NCBI RefSeq assembly: GCF_014648195.1
Contig: NZ_BMQQ01000002.1
Location: 172,564 to 236,563, forward strand
Reading direction: 5' to 3'
Length of the DNA: 64,000 nucleotides
Source: Streptomyces purpureus
GTDB lineage: Bacteria; Actinomycetota; Actinomycetes; Streptomycetales; Streptomycetaceae
This document shows positions 1 through 8,565 of the stretch, piece after piece (positions within the stretch are counted from its first letter, which is position 1; each line of letters opens with the position of its first letter). Under the pieces are notes generated by a model. It did no database searches. It worked only from the letters and a program-made list of their open reading frames with translations, and was not told the origin of the DNA. The translations under genes were made by a program, and so were the position numbers.

Positions 1-22
1 AGCGCGCGAGCGGAGGAGCCCC

Positions 23-934
23 ATGGCCAGGAAGAAGGACAGCCGCCCAGCCGGGCCACAGCACTCCGCGCGCCTCGGTGACCTGCTGCGCGTACCGGCC
101 GGCGAGCGCCCCGACCTGGCCGCGTATCCGGCCGACGCCCTCCCGGCCGGGCCCACGGACAAGACGGCGGGTGTCGCCGCGACGGACGCGCTCGGCGGGC
201 GCCTCGCCGGGCTCCAGGAGCGGCTGTACGCGGCGAGCACGGCGGGCGACCGCCGACGTCTGCTGCTGATCCTCCAGGGCATGGACACCAGCGGGAAGGG
301 CGGCACGGTCAAGCACGTCATCGGCCACTTCAACCCCTCGGGCTGCCGGATCAAGGCGTTCAAGGCCCCCACCGAGGAGGAGCAGAGCCATCCGTTCCTC
401 TGGCGGATCATGCGGGAGCTGCCGCGCCCGGGCGAGATCGGCATCTTCGACCGCTCGCAGTACGAGGACGTGCTGGTCGCCCGGGTCCGTGAGCTGGTCC
501 CCCGCGCCCAGATCGACCGCCGCTACGAGCAGATCAACCGCTTCGAGCAGTCCCTGACCGAGGACGGGGTGACCGTCGTCAAGGTCTTCCTGCACCTCTC
601 CTACGAGGAGCAGCGCCGCCGTCTGCTGGCCCGGCTCGACAATCCGGACAAGCACTGGAAGTTCAGCCCGGGCGACATCGACGAGCGGGCACTGTGGCCC
701 GCGTACCAGAAGGCGTACGCGCTCGCGCTGGAGCACTGCTCGACGGAGGCGGCGCCGTGGTACCTCGTCCCGGCGGACCGTAAGTGGTACCGCAACTGGG
801 CGGTCAGCACGCTGCTCCTGGAGCATCTGGAGGCGCTGGATCCGAGGTATCCGCGGGCGGACTTCGACGTCGAGGCGTGCAGACGGCGGCTGCTCGCCCA
901 GGAAGGTGACGAGCCGGGCCACAGCGGGGTGTGA
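23..934 (+). CDS. ppk2: PPK2-family polyphosphate kinase
   Basis: A 303-residue cytoplasmic kinase of the PPK2 family, which transfers phosphate between polyphosphate and nucleotides. The Walker A motif GMDTSGKGG is at residues 86-94 and the Walker B segment IFDRSQYEDV at 141-150. Arg-rich stretches further on fit the lid module of the family. The length fits a single-domain PPK2. The ATG follows a clear GGAGG ribosome site. It stands alone ahead of a lipoprotein deacetylase gene. Whether it prefers ADP, GDP or AMP cannot be told from the sequence. Confidence 0.93.
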   Translation: MARKKDSRPAGPQHSARLGDLLRVPAGERPDLAAYPADALPAGPTDKTAGVAATDALGGRLAGLQERLYAASTAGDRRRLLLILQGMDTSGKGGTVKHVIGHFNPSGCRIKAFKAPTEEEQSHPFLWRIMRELPRPGEIGIFDRSQYEDVLVARVRELVPRAQIDRRYEQINRFEQSLTEDGVTVVKVFLHLSYEEQRRRLLARLDNPDKHWKFSPGDIDERALWPAYQKAYALALEHCSTEAAPWYLVPADRKWYRNWAVSTLLLEHLEALDPRYPRADFDVEACRRRLLAQEGDEPGHSGV

Positions 935-971
935 CCACACGGGAAAGATGATGATCGGATACTTTCCGTGA

Positions 972-1853
972 GTGACCCATTCTGTACGTACGCTCTCCAG
1001 CCTGCTGGCTGTGCTGGGGGCCGCCCTCCTCGTCGGCTGCGCTGGTAAGGCGCCCGACACCGCCACACCTCCCGGCCCCGCGCAGCCGTCGGCCGCCCCT
1101 TCGGCGTCGGCCTCCGCCTCGGTACCGACATCGGCCGGCGAGCGTCGGCCGCCCACCATGGCGCCTGGCCCCGCCGGGCTGACGCCCGTCTTCGAACGGG
1201 CCCCTCAGGGCACGGAGAAGCGGGTCGCGCTCACCTTCGACGCCGACATGACCGCCGACCAGGGCCCGCGCGCGGCGGCCGGTGAGCGCTTCGACAATCC
1301 GGCGCTCATCGAGACCCTGCGCAGGCTCAAGGTGCCCTCGACGGTGTTCATGACCGGCCGCTGGGCGGAGGAGTACCCGGACCAGGCGAAGGCGATCGGG
1401 AACGACCCGGTCTTCGAGATCGCCAACCACTCCTACAGCCACTACTCCTTCAAGCCCGACTGCTACGGCCTGCCGGTCCTGCCGCAGAAGGAGATGGCCG
1501 CCGACGTCGAGCGTGCATTCGCCGCCTTCCGCGCGGCGGGCGCGCGCAATGTGGTGCCGTACTTCCGCTTCCCGGGCGGCTGCTACGACGACCGGGCGCT
1601 GCAGTCGCTGGCTCCGGCGAAGGTGACGGCCGTGCAGTGGGACGTGGTCAGCGGTGACGCCTTCGCCAAGGACGGCGACGCGGTCGCCGAGCAGGTCCTG
1701 GCCGGCGTGAAACCCGGATCGCTGGTGGTCATGCACTGCACGCGCAGCGCCGCCCCGGTCACGGAGGCGGCGATCCGCAGGATCGTGCCGGAGCTGCGCG
1801 CGCGGGGCTACCGCTTCGTGAAGGTCTCCGAACTGATGGCGGAGCGGGGCTGA
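972..1853 (+). CDS. Lipoprotein polysaccharide deacetylase (NodB domain)
   Basis: A 293-residue exported protein. The N-terminus has a hydrophobic segment and a lipobox ending at Cys23 (LVGC), then a Ser/Pro/Ala-rich linker to about residue 70. The NodB fold follows: TFDAD (Asp90, Asp92), the metal pair His153/His157 in NHSYSHYS, RFPGG at 199-203, the Trp motif VQWDV and His255. In the last motif the usual LHD is HCT, with Cys where Asp or Ser is common. The family removes acetyl groups from peptidoglycan, chitin or other sugars; the substrate here is unknown. GTG is chosen as start because the signal sequence begins there. Confidence 0.88.
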   Translation: MTHSVRTLSSLLAVLGAALLVGCAGKAPDTATPPGPAQPSAAPSASASASVPTSAGERRPPTMAPGPAGLTPVFERAPQGTEKRVALTFDADMTADQGPRAAAGERFDNPALIETLRRLKVPSTVFMTGRWAEEYPDQAKAIGNDPVFEIANHSYSHYSFKPDCYGLPVLPQKEMAADVERAFAAFRAAGARNVVPYFRFPGGCYDDRALQSLAPAKVTAVQWDVVSGDAFAKDGDAVAEQVLAGVKPGSLVVMHCTRSAAPVTEAAIRRIVPELRARGYRFVKVSELMAERG

Positions 1854-1880
1854 GCGCCGAGGTCGGCCCGAGGCCTGGGC

Positions 1881-2132
1881 TCAGCCTGAGCAGGCCGTGC
1901 GCTCGGCCTCCCGCCATTCGCAGACCGGGCAGAGCGTGATGCCCTTCGTCGACTCGGGATACTCGGTCGGCTCGCGGCACAGAACGCACTCCGCCCACGG
2001 CGGCCCGGCGTCCGGCTGCGGGGCGCCTTCGGCGGCCGTGGGAGCGGGCGCGCAGTACAGGTCTTCGCGCGTGTCGTCTATGTATTCGAGCGTACTCGCC
2101 GCCGGACGCGTCTTCCGTACGCCCGTCGTCAC
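1881..2132 (-). CDS. Small zinc-ribbon-like protein
   Basis: An 83-residue protein of unknown function. Two CxxC pairs in its C-terminal half (CVLC, then CPVC about 19 residues later) would make a zinc ribbon. The N-terminal half is Ala/Pro-rich. I place the start at a GTG that overlaps the TGA of the upstream permease gene (GTGA), matching the other junctions of this operon; the longer upstream frame is low-complexity Arg/Pro antisense. As the last gene of an operon with AIM24, ABC ATPase and permease, it may be an accessory or regulatory factor. That is a context argument only. Confidence 0.7.
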   Translation of the reverse strand: MTTGVRKTRPAASTLEYIDDTREDLYCAPAPTAAEGAPQPDAGPPWAECVLCREPTEYPESTKGITLCPVCEWREAERTACSG

Positions 2133-2797
2133 TCGCGCCACGCCGTGAGCCGGCAGGCGAGTGCGACCGCGGCGGCCGCGAGGGCGCCAGCGCCGAGGAG
2201 GGCGAGCCAGGGGATGTGTACGGTGCCGTCGCGCGAGCCGGTCACCAGGGCCGTCACGGCGTGGTGTGCCGGCGAGCCGGTTGTCACGAGGACCAGCAGC
2301 GATCCGAGCAGGGTCGCCGCGGTCGACCAGCCGCGGCCGAGGACGAGCGGTCTGGAGCACAGCGTGCCGAGGGCCGTACCGGTCAGCACCGCGACGCCTG
2401 CGGCGACCGCCCCGGCGAGCCCGGCGGGCAGCGGAGCCACGTACGCCGAGTAGTCGGCGCTCGTCGGCCGGCTGACGTAGGTGACCAGGGGGGTCGCGAG
2501 GAGGGCGAGGAGTCCCGTGGTCGTGGCGGCGGTCAGTACGGCCGCCAGGTGGCCCCGCTGACGCCCGGCCGCGGCGGCGACGACGTGCCGGGCGGCGGGC
2601 GGCTCCTGGTCGAGGCAGATCCGTACCAGCCAGGCGGTGACCGGCACGAGCGCGGCGGCGGCCCAGCCGAGCGCGCCGAGCACCGGCTCGCCGACGCGGA
2701 CACCGATCCCCAGGAAGATCACGTACAGCAGGACCGGGGGCAGCCAGCGCTGGGAGCGCAGGAGGAGGCCCGTCTGGTAGCGGAGGAGTGCGGTCAT
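2129..2797 (-). CDS. ABC exporter permease subunit
   Basis: A hydrophobic 222-residue protein with about six predicted membrane spans: residues 15-45 as a pair, one near 70, a pair near 95-150, and a C-terminal helix. It has no binding protein or periplasmic domain, as in ABC-2 type exporters. Its ATG overlaps the TGA of the preceding ATPase gene (ATGA), so the two are translationally coupled and very likely form one transporter. The transported molecule is unknown. Confidence 0.85.
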   Translation of the reverse strand: MTALLRYQTGLLLRSQRWLPPVLLYVIFLGIGVRVGEPVLGALGWAAAALVPVTAWLVRICLDQEPPAARHVVAAAAGRQRGHLAAVLTAATTTGLLALLATPLVTYVSRPTSADYSAYVAPLPAGLAGAVAAGVAVLTGTALGTLCSRPLVLGRGWSTAATLLGSLLVLVTTGSPAHHAVTALVTGSRDGTVHIPWLALLGAGALAAAAVALACRLTAWRE

Positions 2798-3642
2798 CGG
2801 GGGCGCCCGGTGGTCGTGGGGGCGCCGGCGGCGCCCACCTGGTGGATGTGCCAGAACGGCCGCGCCGTCAGCAGCGCCCGGAGCAGGGCGTCGGATTCGC
2901 TCGCGGCGACGGTGAACACCACCGTGCCGTCCGGGCCGGGGGTGTACGAGGGTGCGCCCGGCAGCTCGTCGGGCAGCAGCGGGCCGGAGGCCACGATCCG
3001 TACGCGCGGGACGGGTGCCGGGCCGGGCTCGCTCGCCGCCGTCAGCCGGCCGTGCTCGACGGCGTACACCGCGTCCGGGGCACCGGCGAGGCGCCGCGGG
3101 TCGTGGTCGACGAAGACGGCCGTGCCGCCGGCGGCGACCCGTTCGGTGACCGCCCGGTCCAGCTCCCCGCGGGCCGCCGTGTCGAGGCCGGTCCAGGCCT
3201 CGTCGAGGACGATCAGGCCGGGGTCGGCGAGCAGGGCCTGGGCGACGGCGACCTTCTGGCTGGTGCCCTTGGAGAGTTCGGCGAGCGGCGTGTGGGCGTG
3301 GGCGCCGGCGCCGAGCCGCTCCAGCCACTCGTCGGCGCGGGCGGCCGCGGCCGCCCGCCCGAGTCCCTGGATGCGGCCAAGGTGGACCAGATAGCCGGAC
3401 GCGGTGAAGGGCAGGGCGGCCGGGAAGCGCTCGGGGACGTACGCCGTGCGGGGCGGGCGGCCCGTGATCCGGCCCTCGGTGGGGGCGTCGATCCCGGCGA
3501 TCAGCCGCAGCAGTGTGGACTTTCCGGTGCCGTTGGTGCCCTGGATCCGGATCAGCCGGTGCGGGGGCAGGTCGAGTTCCATGCCGCGCAGCACCCACGG
3601 CCCCCGGGAACCGTAGCGGCGGCCGACGCCGTCGAGTTTCAG
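2794..3642 (-). CDS. ABC transporter ATP-binding protein, probable CTG start
   Basis: ATPase partner of the downstream permease. It shows an aromatic A-loop Tyr near residue 10, Walker A GTNGTGKST, the degenerate signature LSKGTSQK, Walker B LIVLDEAW, D-loop TGLD and an H-loop His in FVDHD. No ATG, GTG or TTG lies in frame close upstream of the domain. A CTG at 3642 overlaps the TGA of the AIM24 gene (CTGA) and gives a protein beginning exactly at the ABC fold, so I use it. A GTG further in would remove the A-loop Tyr. The last third is an unassigned accessory region. The length is 282 residues. Confidence 0.85.
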   Translation of the reverse strand: MKLDGVGRRYGSRGPWVLRGMELDLPPHRLIRIQGTNGTGKSTLLRLIAGIDAPTEGRITGRPPRTAYVPERFPAALPFTASGYLVHLGRIQGLGRAAAAARADEWLERLGAGAHAHTPLAELSKGTSQKVAVAQALLADPGLIVLDEAWTGLDTAARGELDRAVTERVAAGGTAVFVDHDPRRLAGAPDAVYAVEHGRLTAASEPGPAPVPRVRIVASGPLLPDELPGAPSYTPGPDGTVVFTVAASESDALLRALLTARPFWHIHQVGAAGAPTTTGRPR

Positions 3643-4316
3643 TTTGCCGACGCCTTCTGCGGGGTGAGCTCGCTCGGCCGGACGATCACGAAGCCGTCGC
3701 CCTCCAGCTTGAGCTGGACGGCTTCGCCGGATCCGCCCCGGAGCATCGAGCCGACGGACTGGGAGCGGTGCAGTGAGGTGTGCAACTGCGCGCTCCAGCC
3801 GACGACGGCGTCGGTGTCGGCGAAGACCGGCGCCTGCGGGCTCACGGGTATCACGATCGGGGTGCCCTCGCAGATCACGGCGAGCTTGCCGTAGCCGGTG
3901 AAGAGGCTGTTGAAGAGCCCGCCGCCGGTCATGCCGGCGCCCTTCACCGTCTTGATCTCGTAGGAGAGGGTGGCGTCGAAGCAGAGGACGTTGCGGCCGT
4001 TGACGGTGAGGGCGTCGCCCTGGTCGATCTCGACGATGAAGCAGTTCTGTGCCTCGTGGGCGAACCACGCCTCGCCCTGGCCGCGGACGGCCATCAGCGG
4101 CAGTCCCTCGCCGGTGACCGCGCGCTTGAGCATGCCGCCTATGCCCTGGCCCTTGCGCTCGAACTGGAGATTGCCACGGAAGGCGATCATCGATCCCTGC
4201 CGGGCGTGCATCTCGCCGTTGACGGCGTACTTGACCGACTTGGAGTTCTGCAGGGTCATGCCGGGGGTGGTGGCCTGCTGTGCGAGGTTCTCGGTGGAGA
4301 AAAGATCACTCTTCAT
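3639..4316 (-). CDS. AIM24 family protein
   Basis: A 225-residue protein of the AIM24 (DUF124) family, a beta-rich fold named after a yeast mitochondrial protein. Its biochemical role in bacteria is not established. No signal peptide or membrane segment is visible. Gly-rich turns (GIGGMLKR, GAGMTGGGLF, GSGEAVQ) and alternating hydrophobic strands fill the length. It is the first gene of a four-gene minus-strand operon with an ABC ATPase, a permease and a zinc-ribbon protein. The ATG at 4316 is chosen; an ATG three codons upstream is an alternative. Confidence 0.85.
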   Translation of the reverse strand: MKSDLFSTENLAQQATTPGMTLQNSKSVKYAVNGEMHARQGSMIAFRGNLQFERKGQGIGGMLKRAVTGEGLPLMAVRGQGEAWFAHEAQNCFIVEIDQGDALTVNGRNVLCFDATLSYEIKTVKGAGMTGGGLFNSLFTGYGKLAVICEGTPIVIPVSPQAPVFADTDAVVGWSAQLHTSLHRSQSVGSMLRGGSGEAVQLKLEGDGFVIVRPSELTPQKASAN

Positions 4317-4399
4317 GCCGGGCATCGTCGCCCGGAATGCTCTGTTCCGCCAAGAACGGCCCCGCTCGCCCGGAAATCGGCGGGTGGCAGACTGGCCAG

Positions 4400-5122
4400 G
4401 TGAGCAGCGACGACACCTCCACCATCCCGAACACCCACGGCGCCCAGGACGCGGCGGCCCGCTCCCGCGACGAGGCACCGCAGTTCGTCCTCCCGCTGGT
4501 CGTACGGATCGAGAAGGACGCCCCGCCGGCCCGTACGGACGCGATGGAGACCGCGGCCCGCGCGGTCCTGGAGATCCTCGCCGACGAGCGGTCCCACGGC
4601 GAGGGCGAGTGGGCCGAGGCGATGCGGGACTGGCAGGACGCCCGGATCCGCAAGGTCGTGCGCCGGGCGCGCGGCGCGGAGTGGCGCAAGGCGTCGGCGC
4701 TGCCCGGTATCACGGTCACCGGTGACACCGCGGAGGTCCGCGTCTTCCCGCCGGTCCCCCTCGACGGCTGGCCGAAGGAACTGGCCAAACTCCAGGTCTC
4801 CGGCACGGAGCTGGACGACCCGGCGGAGCCGGACGACCCGGAGTCCGACAAGGCTGCCGTGCTCTGGCTGAACCCCACGCTCGACATGTCGGCGGGCAAG
4901 GCGATGGCGCAGGTCGGCCATGGCGCGCAGCTGCTGTGGTGGGAGATGACGGACGCCGATCGGACCTCCTGGCAGGCGGCCGGCTTCCCCCTCCACGTGC
5001 GCACCGCGCCCCCGGAGCGCTGGGCGGCGCTGACCACGAGCGGCCTGCCGGTCGTCCGTGACGCCGGTTTCACCGAGATCGCCCCCGGCAGCTGCACGGT
5101 GGTGGGGAGTTTCCCGGCGTAG
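4400..5122 (+). CDS. Peptidyl-tRNA hydrolase family 2 (Pth2-like) protein
   Basis: A 240-residue protein whose C-terminal half matches the Pth2 fold. The stretch LDMSAGKAMAQVGHGA parallels the Pth2 motif in which a Lys and an AQxxHxA segment form the active site. Pth2 enzymes free tRNA from prematurely released peptidyl-tRNA. Streptomyces also carry the bacterial Pth1, so the need for this protein is unclear. The N-terminal 130 residues are acidic and unassigned. The GTG start gives the N-terminus MSSDDTS. It is divergent from the AIM24 operon, with an 83-bp gap. Confidence 0.75.
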   Translation: MSSDDTSTIPNTHGAQDAAARSRDEAPQFVLPLVVRIEKDAPPARTDAMETAARAVLEILADERSHGEGEWAEAMRDWQDARIRKVVRRARGAEWRKASALPGITVTGDTAEVRVFPPVPLDGWPKELAKLQVSGTELDDPAEPDDPESDKAAVLWLNPTLDMSAGKAMAQVGHGAQLLWWEMTDADRTSWQAAGFPLHVRTAPPERWAALTTSGLPVVRDAGFTEIAPGSCTVVGSFPA

Positions 5123-5267
5123 CGGATGAACTGCTCAGTCTCCCCGGGCCGTTGAACGGGATCGTAGAGAAATCCGTACCTCCCGGTACTGCGAAGTAGG
5201 TTCTTCGCCCACCGCGGCAGCGGTTGCGTGCACACTGCGGTGTCACACTTCGGATCGGGAGGCAGAC

Positions 5268-6047
5268 TTGTTGCGGCGCATCAACGGGACGGCACTCATC
5301 ATCGCGGCGCTCGTCGCCACAGTGGGGGCACTCGCTTTCCCCGTCTGGTCCTACGCCGACCGCTCCGGCACCGGCCAGGCCAACCTCAACGCCTCGACGG
5401 TCGCCACGCAGTGGGGGCCGCTCTCGGCGACGGACCGGGACTTCCTCGTGAAGGTACGGCTCGCGGGGCTGTGGGAGCTGCCCGCCGGGCAGCAGGCGAT
5501 CGAGCGGGCGCCCAGTCAGGCGATCAAGGACGCCGGTGACCATCTGGTCGTCGGCCACGCCGACCTCGACCGGCGGGCCCGGGACGTGGCGGCGAAGCTG
5601 GGGGTGGAGCTGCCCAACCAGCCCACCGAACAGCAGCAGGGATGGCTGCGGGAGATGTCGGCCGCCCAGGGACGGGAGTACGAGCGGAAGTTCGCCAATC
5701 TGCTGCGCAACGCGCACGGCAAGGTGTTCTCGCTGATCGCGCAGGTACGGCACACCACCCGTAACACGCTGATACGGCAGCTGGCGTCCGACGCCAACCA
5801 GACGGTGCTCGACCACATCACCATGCTGGAGCAGACCGGGATGGTCGACTTCGACGCCATCGCCAACGAGGCGGCGGGCGGCGCGACCGCGAGCCCGACC
5901 GGCCCGCCGCCGCCCAACGGCAACCTTCCGCCCGCGCCGTCCCCGGCCGTGCCGACCGGCGAGGACCAGTCCTTCACCTCCCGGCCCTCCACCGGCCCCG
6001 GCGCGCCGACGGCGATCAACACCAACCGGCCGCTGATGGAGCACTGA
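5268..6047 (+). CDS. DUF4142 domain exported protein
   Basis: A 259-residue protein with a signal peptide or N-terminal anchor (residues 5-27) and a helical DUF4142 domain from about 45 to 205, including the paired-helix segments LDRRARDVAAKL and LLRNAHGKVFSLIAQVRH. A Pro/Thr-rich tail follows. The function of the domain is unknown; it is a ferritin-like helical bundle found in exported bacterial proteins. The start is TTG, seven bases behind GGGAGG. It lies 122 bp ahead of the DUF692 gene on the same strand and might belong to that system. Confidence 0.82.
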   Translation: MLRRINGTALIIAALVATVGALAFPVWSYADRSGTGQANLNASTVATQWGPLSATDRDFLVKVRLAGLWELPAGQQAIERAPSQAIKDAGDHLVVGHADLDRRARDVAAKLGVELPNQPTEQQQGWLREMSAAQGREYERKFANLLRNAHGKVFSLIAQVRHTTRNTLIRQLASDANQTVLDHITMLEQTGMVDFDAIANEAAGGATASPTGPPPPNGNLPPAPSPAVPTGEDQSFTSRPSTGPGAPTAINTNRPLMEH

Positions 6048-6169
6048 CGCGCCGAACATTGGTGCGGAACCTCAAATGAACCTCTGAACGTCCCCTTGTT
6101 CGGATTCACCGCCGCCCGGCGGGGCCATTACCCCTGCACCGCCGCACAACGGGGCGCAGAGGAGGGGAC

Positions 6170-7486
6170 ATGACGGGGACCATGGAGCTCGGTATCGGCA
6201 TCGGCTGGCGTCCGGAGATCGCGGACGCGGTGGAGGCGCTGCCCGGTGTCGACTGGGTGGAGGTGGTCGCGGAGAACATCTGCGCCGGCCACCTCCCCGA
6301 CTCTCTGGCGCGACTGCGCGCCCGCGGCACGAAAGTGATCCCGCACGGTGTCTCGCTGGGCCTCGGCGGCGCCGACCGCCCGGACCCGGGGCGGCTCGCG
6401 GAGCTCGCCGGGAAGGCCACGGCGCTCGGCGCGCCGCTGGTCACCGAGCACATCGCCTTCGTACGGGCCGGAGGCGCGCTCACCGCGACGCCGGCGCTGG
6501 AGGCCGGCCACCTGCTGCCGGTCCCGCGCACCTGGGACGCGCTGGACGTGCTCTGCGAGAACGTCCGTATCGCCCAGGACGCGCTGCCGGTGCCGCTGGC
6601 ACTGGAGAACATCGCGGCGCTGATCTCCTGGCCGGGCGAGGAGCTGACGGAAGGCCAGTTCCTGTCGGAGCTCGTGGAGCGGACCGGCGTACGGCTCCTG
6701 ATCGACGTGGCCAACCTGCACACCAACCACGTCAACCGTGGCGAGGACCCGGTGAAGGCGCTCGCCGAGCTGCCCGCGGAGGCCATCGCCTATGTCCATG
6801 TGGCGGGCGGCGTCGAACGCGACGGCGTCTGGCACGACACCCACGCCCACCCGGTCCCCCGCCCGGTCCTCGACATCCTCCACGAGCTGCGCACCCGCGT
6901 GGCGCCGCCGGGGGTCCTGCTGGAGCGGGACGACGACTTCCCTCCGGCGGACGAGCTGGACTCGGAGCTGACGGCGATCCGCGAGACGCTGGCGCGAGCC
7001 GCCGACGGGCAGAAGGCCGAGGCAGCGGGCCCGAAGCGGGAGACCACACCCGGGCCGGGCCCGGCCCAAGGCACCGACGCCGCGCGTGAGCGGCTCGGCG
7101 TCGCCCAGGCCGCGTTGCTGTCCGCCCTGGTCGCGGGGACGCCCACGCCCGAGGGGTTCGACGCGGGGCGGCTGCGGGTGCAGAGCCGGGCCCTCGCCGC
7201 CAAGCGGGCGGACGTGGTGGCCAAGGTGGCGCCGGAGCTGCCGGAGATCCTCGGCGGCGGGTACCGCCCGGCCTTCCTCGCGTACGCCAGGAGCCGGCCG
7301 ATGCGCGGCGGCTACCGCCGGGACGCGCTGGACTTCGCCGAGCGTCTGCTGGTCGCCGGGGAGCCCGCCGACGCCGCCGCGCGGCGGCGGCTCACCCGCT
7401 GGTGGCAGGAGCGCGCCGGGGCCCGCCCGCCCGGCCGGGCCACCCGGATCGTGCGGGCTGCCCGCGCGGCGCTGGTGCGGGGGTGA
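6170..7486 (+). CDS. DUF692 (MbnB/TglH/ChrH-type) iron oxidase with C-terminal fused domain
   Basis: A 438-residue protein. Residues 5-270 form the DUF692 TIM barrel of MbnB, TglH and ChrH, multinuclear iron enzymes that modify cysteines of peptides. The expected ligands can be read: His59 (IPHG), His94 (TEHIAF), Glu146 (ALENI), Asp179 and Asn182 (DVANL), His210 (YVHVAG), Asp223 and His225 (DTHAHPVP), Glu252 (LLERDDD). Residues 300-438 form a separate helical domain that may replace the usual partner protein (MbnC, TglI or DUF2063). The gene ends 7 bp before a TIGR04222 gene whose product has a Cys-repeat tail, a plausible substrate. The reaction is unproven. Confidence 0.88.
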   Translation: MTGTMELGIGIGWRPEIADAVEALPGVDWVEVVAENICAGHLPDSLARLRARGTKVIPHGVSLGLGGADRPDPGRLAELAGKATALGAPLVTEHIAFVRAGGALTATPALEAGHLLPVPRTWDALDVLCENVRIAQDALPVPLALENIAALISWPGEELTEGQFLSELVERTGVRLLIDVANLHTNHVNRGEDPVKALAELPAEAIAYVHVAGGVERDGVWHDTHAHPVPRPVLDILHELRTRVAPPGVLLERDDDFPPADELDSELTAIRETLARAADGQKAEAAGPKRETTPGPGPAQGTDAARERLGVAQAALLSALVAGTPTPEGFDAGRLRVQSRALAAKRADVVAKVAPELPEILGGGYRPAFLAYARSRPMRGGYRRDALDFAERLLVAGEPADAAARRRLTRWWQERAGARPPGRATRIVRAARAALVRG

Positions 7487-7493
7487 CGGGGCC

Positions 7494-8480
7494 ATGGACG
7501 CTCTGCCCGTTCTGATCTTCTTCGCCGTCGTCATCAGCTCCGTCGTCCTGATCGTCCAGGTGCGGTCGGTGCGCCGCGGGTCCGGCGGTTCGGTCCACGA
7601 CCTGTCCGAGGTCGCCTTCCTCAACGGCGGCCCGGCCAGGGTCGTGGACACGGCGCTCGCCGCCATGCAGGCGGACGGCCGGATCGCGGTCGGCGGCCCC
7701 GGGATCCTGACCGTCGTACGCCCGACCGCCTACCACCCCGTCGAGCGCGCCGTCCTCCAGGAGCACGCGACCGCCCCGAACGGCGCCCTGCACACCCTGC
7801 GCCTCGCCGTCATGCGCCATCCGGCGGTGCAGGAGATCGGCGACGGGCTGGCCGCCCGCGGGCTGCTCGTCCCGCCGGACGCACGGCGCCGGGGCGTGCG
7901 CTGGGCGGCCTGGCAAGGGTTCGGCTGTCTCGGGCTGCTGCTGGTGTCGTTCGTCGCCACCCTCACGGGGGCGAAGGCCGGCGGGGTGCCGTTCGTCGTG
8001 ATGGTGCTGCCGTCGCTGCTGCCCGGCGGCGTCATCGCGCTGATCTGCGCGGGGTACGCCTCCGGCCGGATCACCGCGGCCGGCCGGCGCGCCGCCCTCC
8101 AGTACTACCGGGACAACGTCTACCTCGCCGACGCCGGACACCTCGTGGCCCTGCGCGGACTGCGGGCGCTGCCGGACCCGGTGATGCGCGAGCAGCTGAC
8201 GGCGGCGGCCCGCCACTACGCCCCCGCGTCCGGCGGTGGTTCGTCGTCGTCCGACGCCGCGTTCCCGGTGGTGGTGTGGTGCGCCGCGAGCTCCGGCGGC
8301 TCCTCCTGCGGCGCGTACGGCGGCGGTGGCGGGGGCGGCGGTTCGTCCTGCGGGGTCGGCTCGGGCGGCGGCGGTGGCTCCAGCTGCTCCGGTGCCGGCT
8401 CCAGCTGTTCGAGCTCCAGCGGTGGCTCCAGTTGCTCAAGTTCCAGTGGTGGCTCCAGTTGCTCGAGCTCCAGCTCCTGA
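7494..8480 (+). CDS. TIGR04222 membrane protein with Cys/Ser/Gly repeat tail
   Basis: A 328-residue membrane protein. It has a helix at residues 3-23, a soluble TIGR04222 region at 35-130 (AFLNGGPARVVD, then VERAVL), a hydrophobic pair at about 141-190 and a further soluble part to 243. Residues 244-328 are almost only Gly, Ser and Cys, with cysteines at 263, 272, 286, 298, 305, 314 and 323; six lie in SSC units spaced 7 to 14 residues. Such a tail looks like a modified or metal-binding segment. The gene is 7 bp behind the DUF692 gene and probably co-translated. No catalytic motif is visible. Confidence 0.85.
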   Translation: MDALPVLIFFAVVISSVVLIVQVRSVRRGSGGSVHDLSEVAFLNGGPARVVDTALAAMQADGRIAVGGPGILTVVRPTAYHPVERAVLQEHATAPNGALHTLRLAVMRHPAVQEIGDGLAARGLLVPPDARRRGVRWAAWQGFGCLGLLLVSFVATLTGAKAGGVPFVVMVLPSLLPGGVIALICAGYASGRITAAGRRAALQYYRDNVYLADAGHLVALRGLRALPDPVMREQLTAAARHYAPASGGGSSSSDAAFPVVVWCAASSGGSSCGAYGGGGGGGGSSCGVGSGGGGGSSCSGAGSSCSSSSGGSSCSSSSGGSSCSSSSS

Positions 8481-8536
8481 ACCCACCCGCTCCAGATCCC
8501 CAACTCTGTCCGGATCGTGGAATATCGGTGGCGCCC

Positions 8537-8550
8537 GGACCCTTGGGTCC
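8537..8550. promoter_or_regulatory. Short inverted repeat between the TIGR04222 genes
   Basis: GGACCC-TT-GGGTCC lies in the 85-bp gap between the two TIGR04222 genes, 16 bases before the second ATG. It could be a small hairpin limiting read-through or an operator. The arms are only 6 bp, so this is weak. Confidence 0.3.
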
Positions 8551-8565
8551 CGTAGAAACTCCGCC

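Noticed and set aside
8244..8480. Cys/Ser/Gly tail as a frameshift artefact
   Set aside because: The frame continues without a break from the TIGR04222 domain, units repeat with synonymous changes, and this family is known for such tails.
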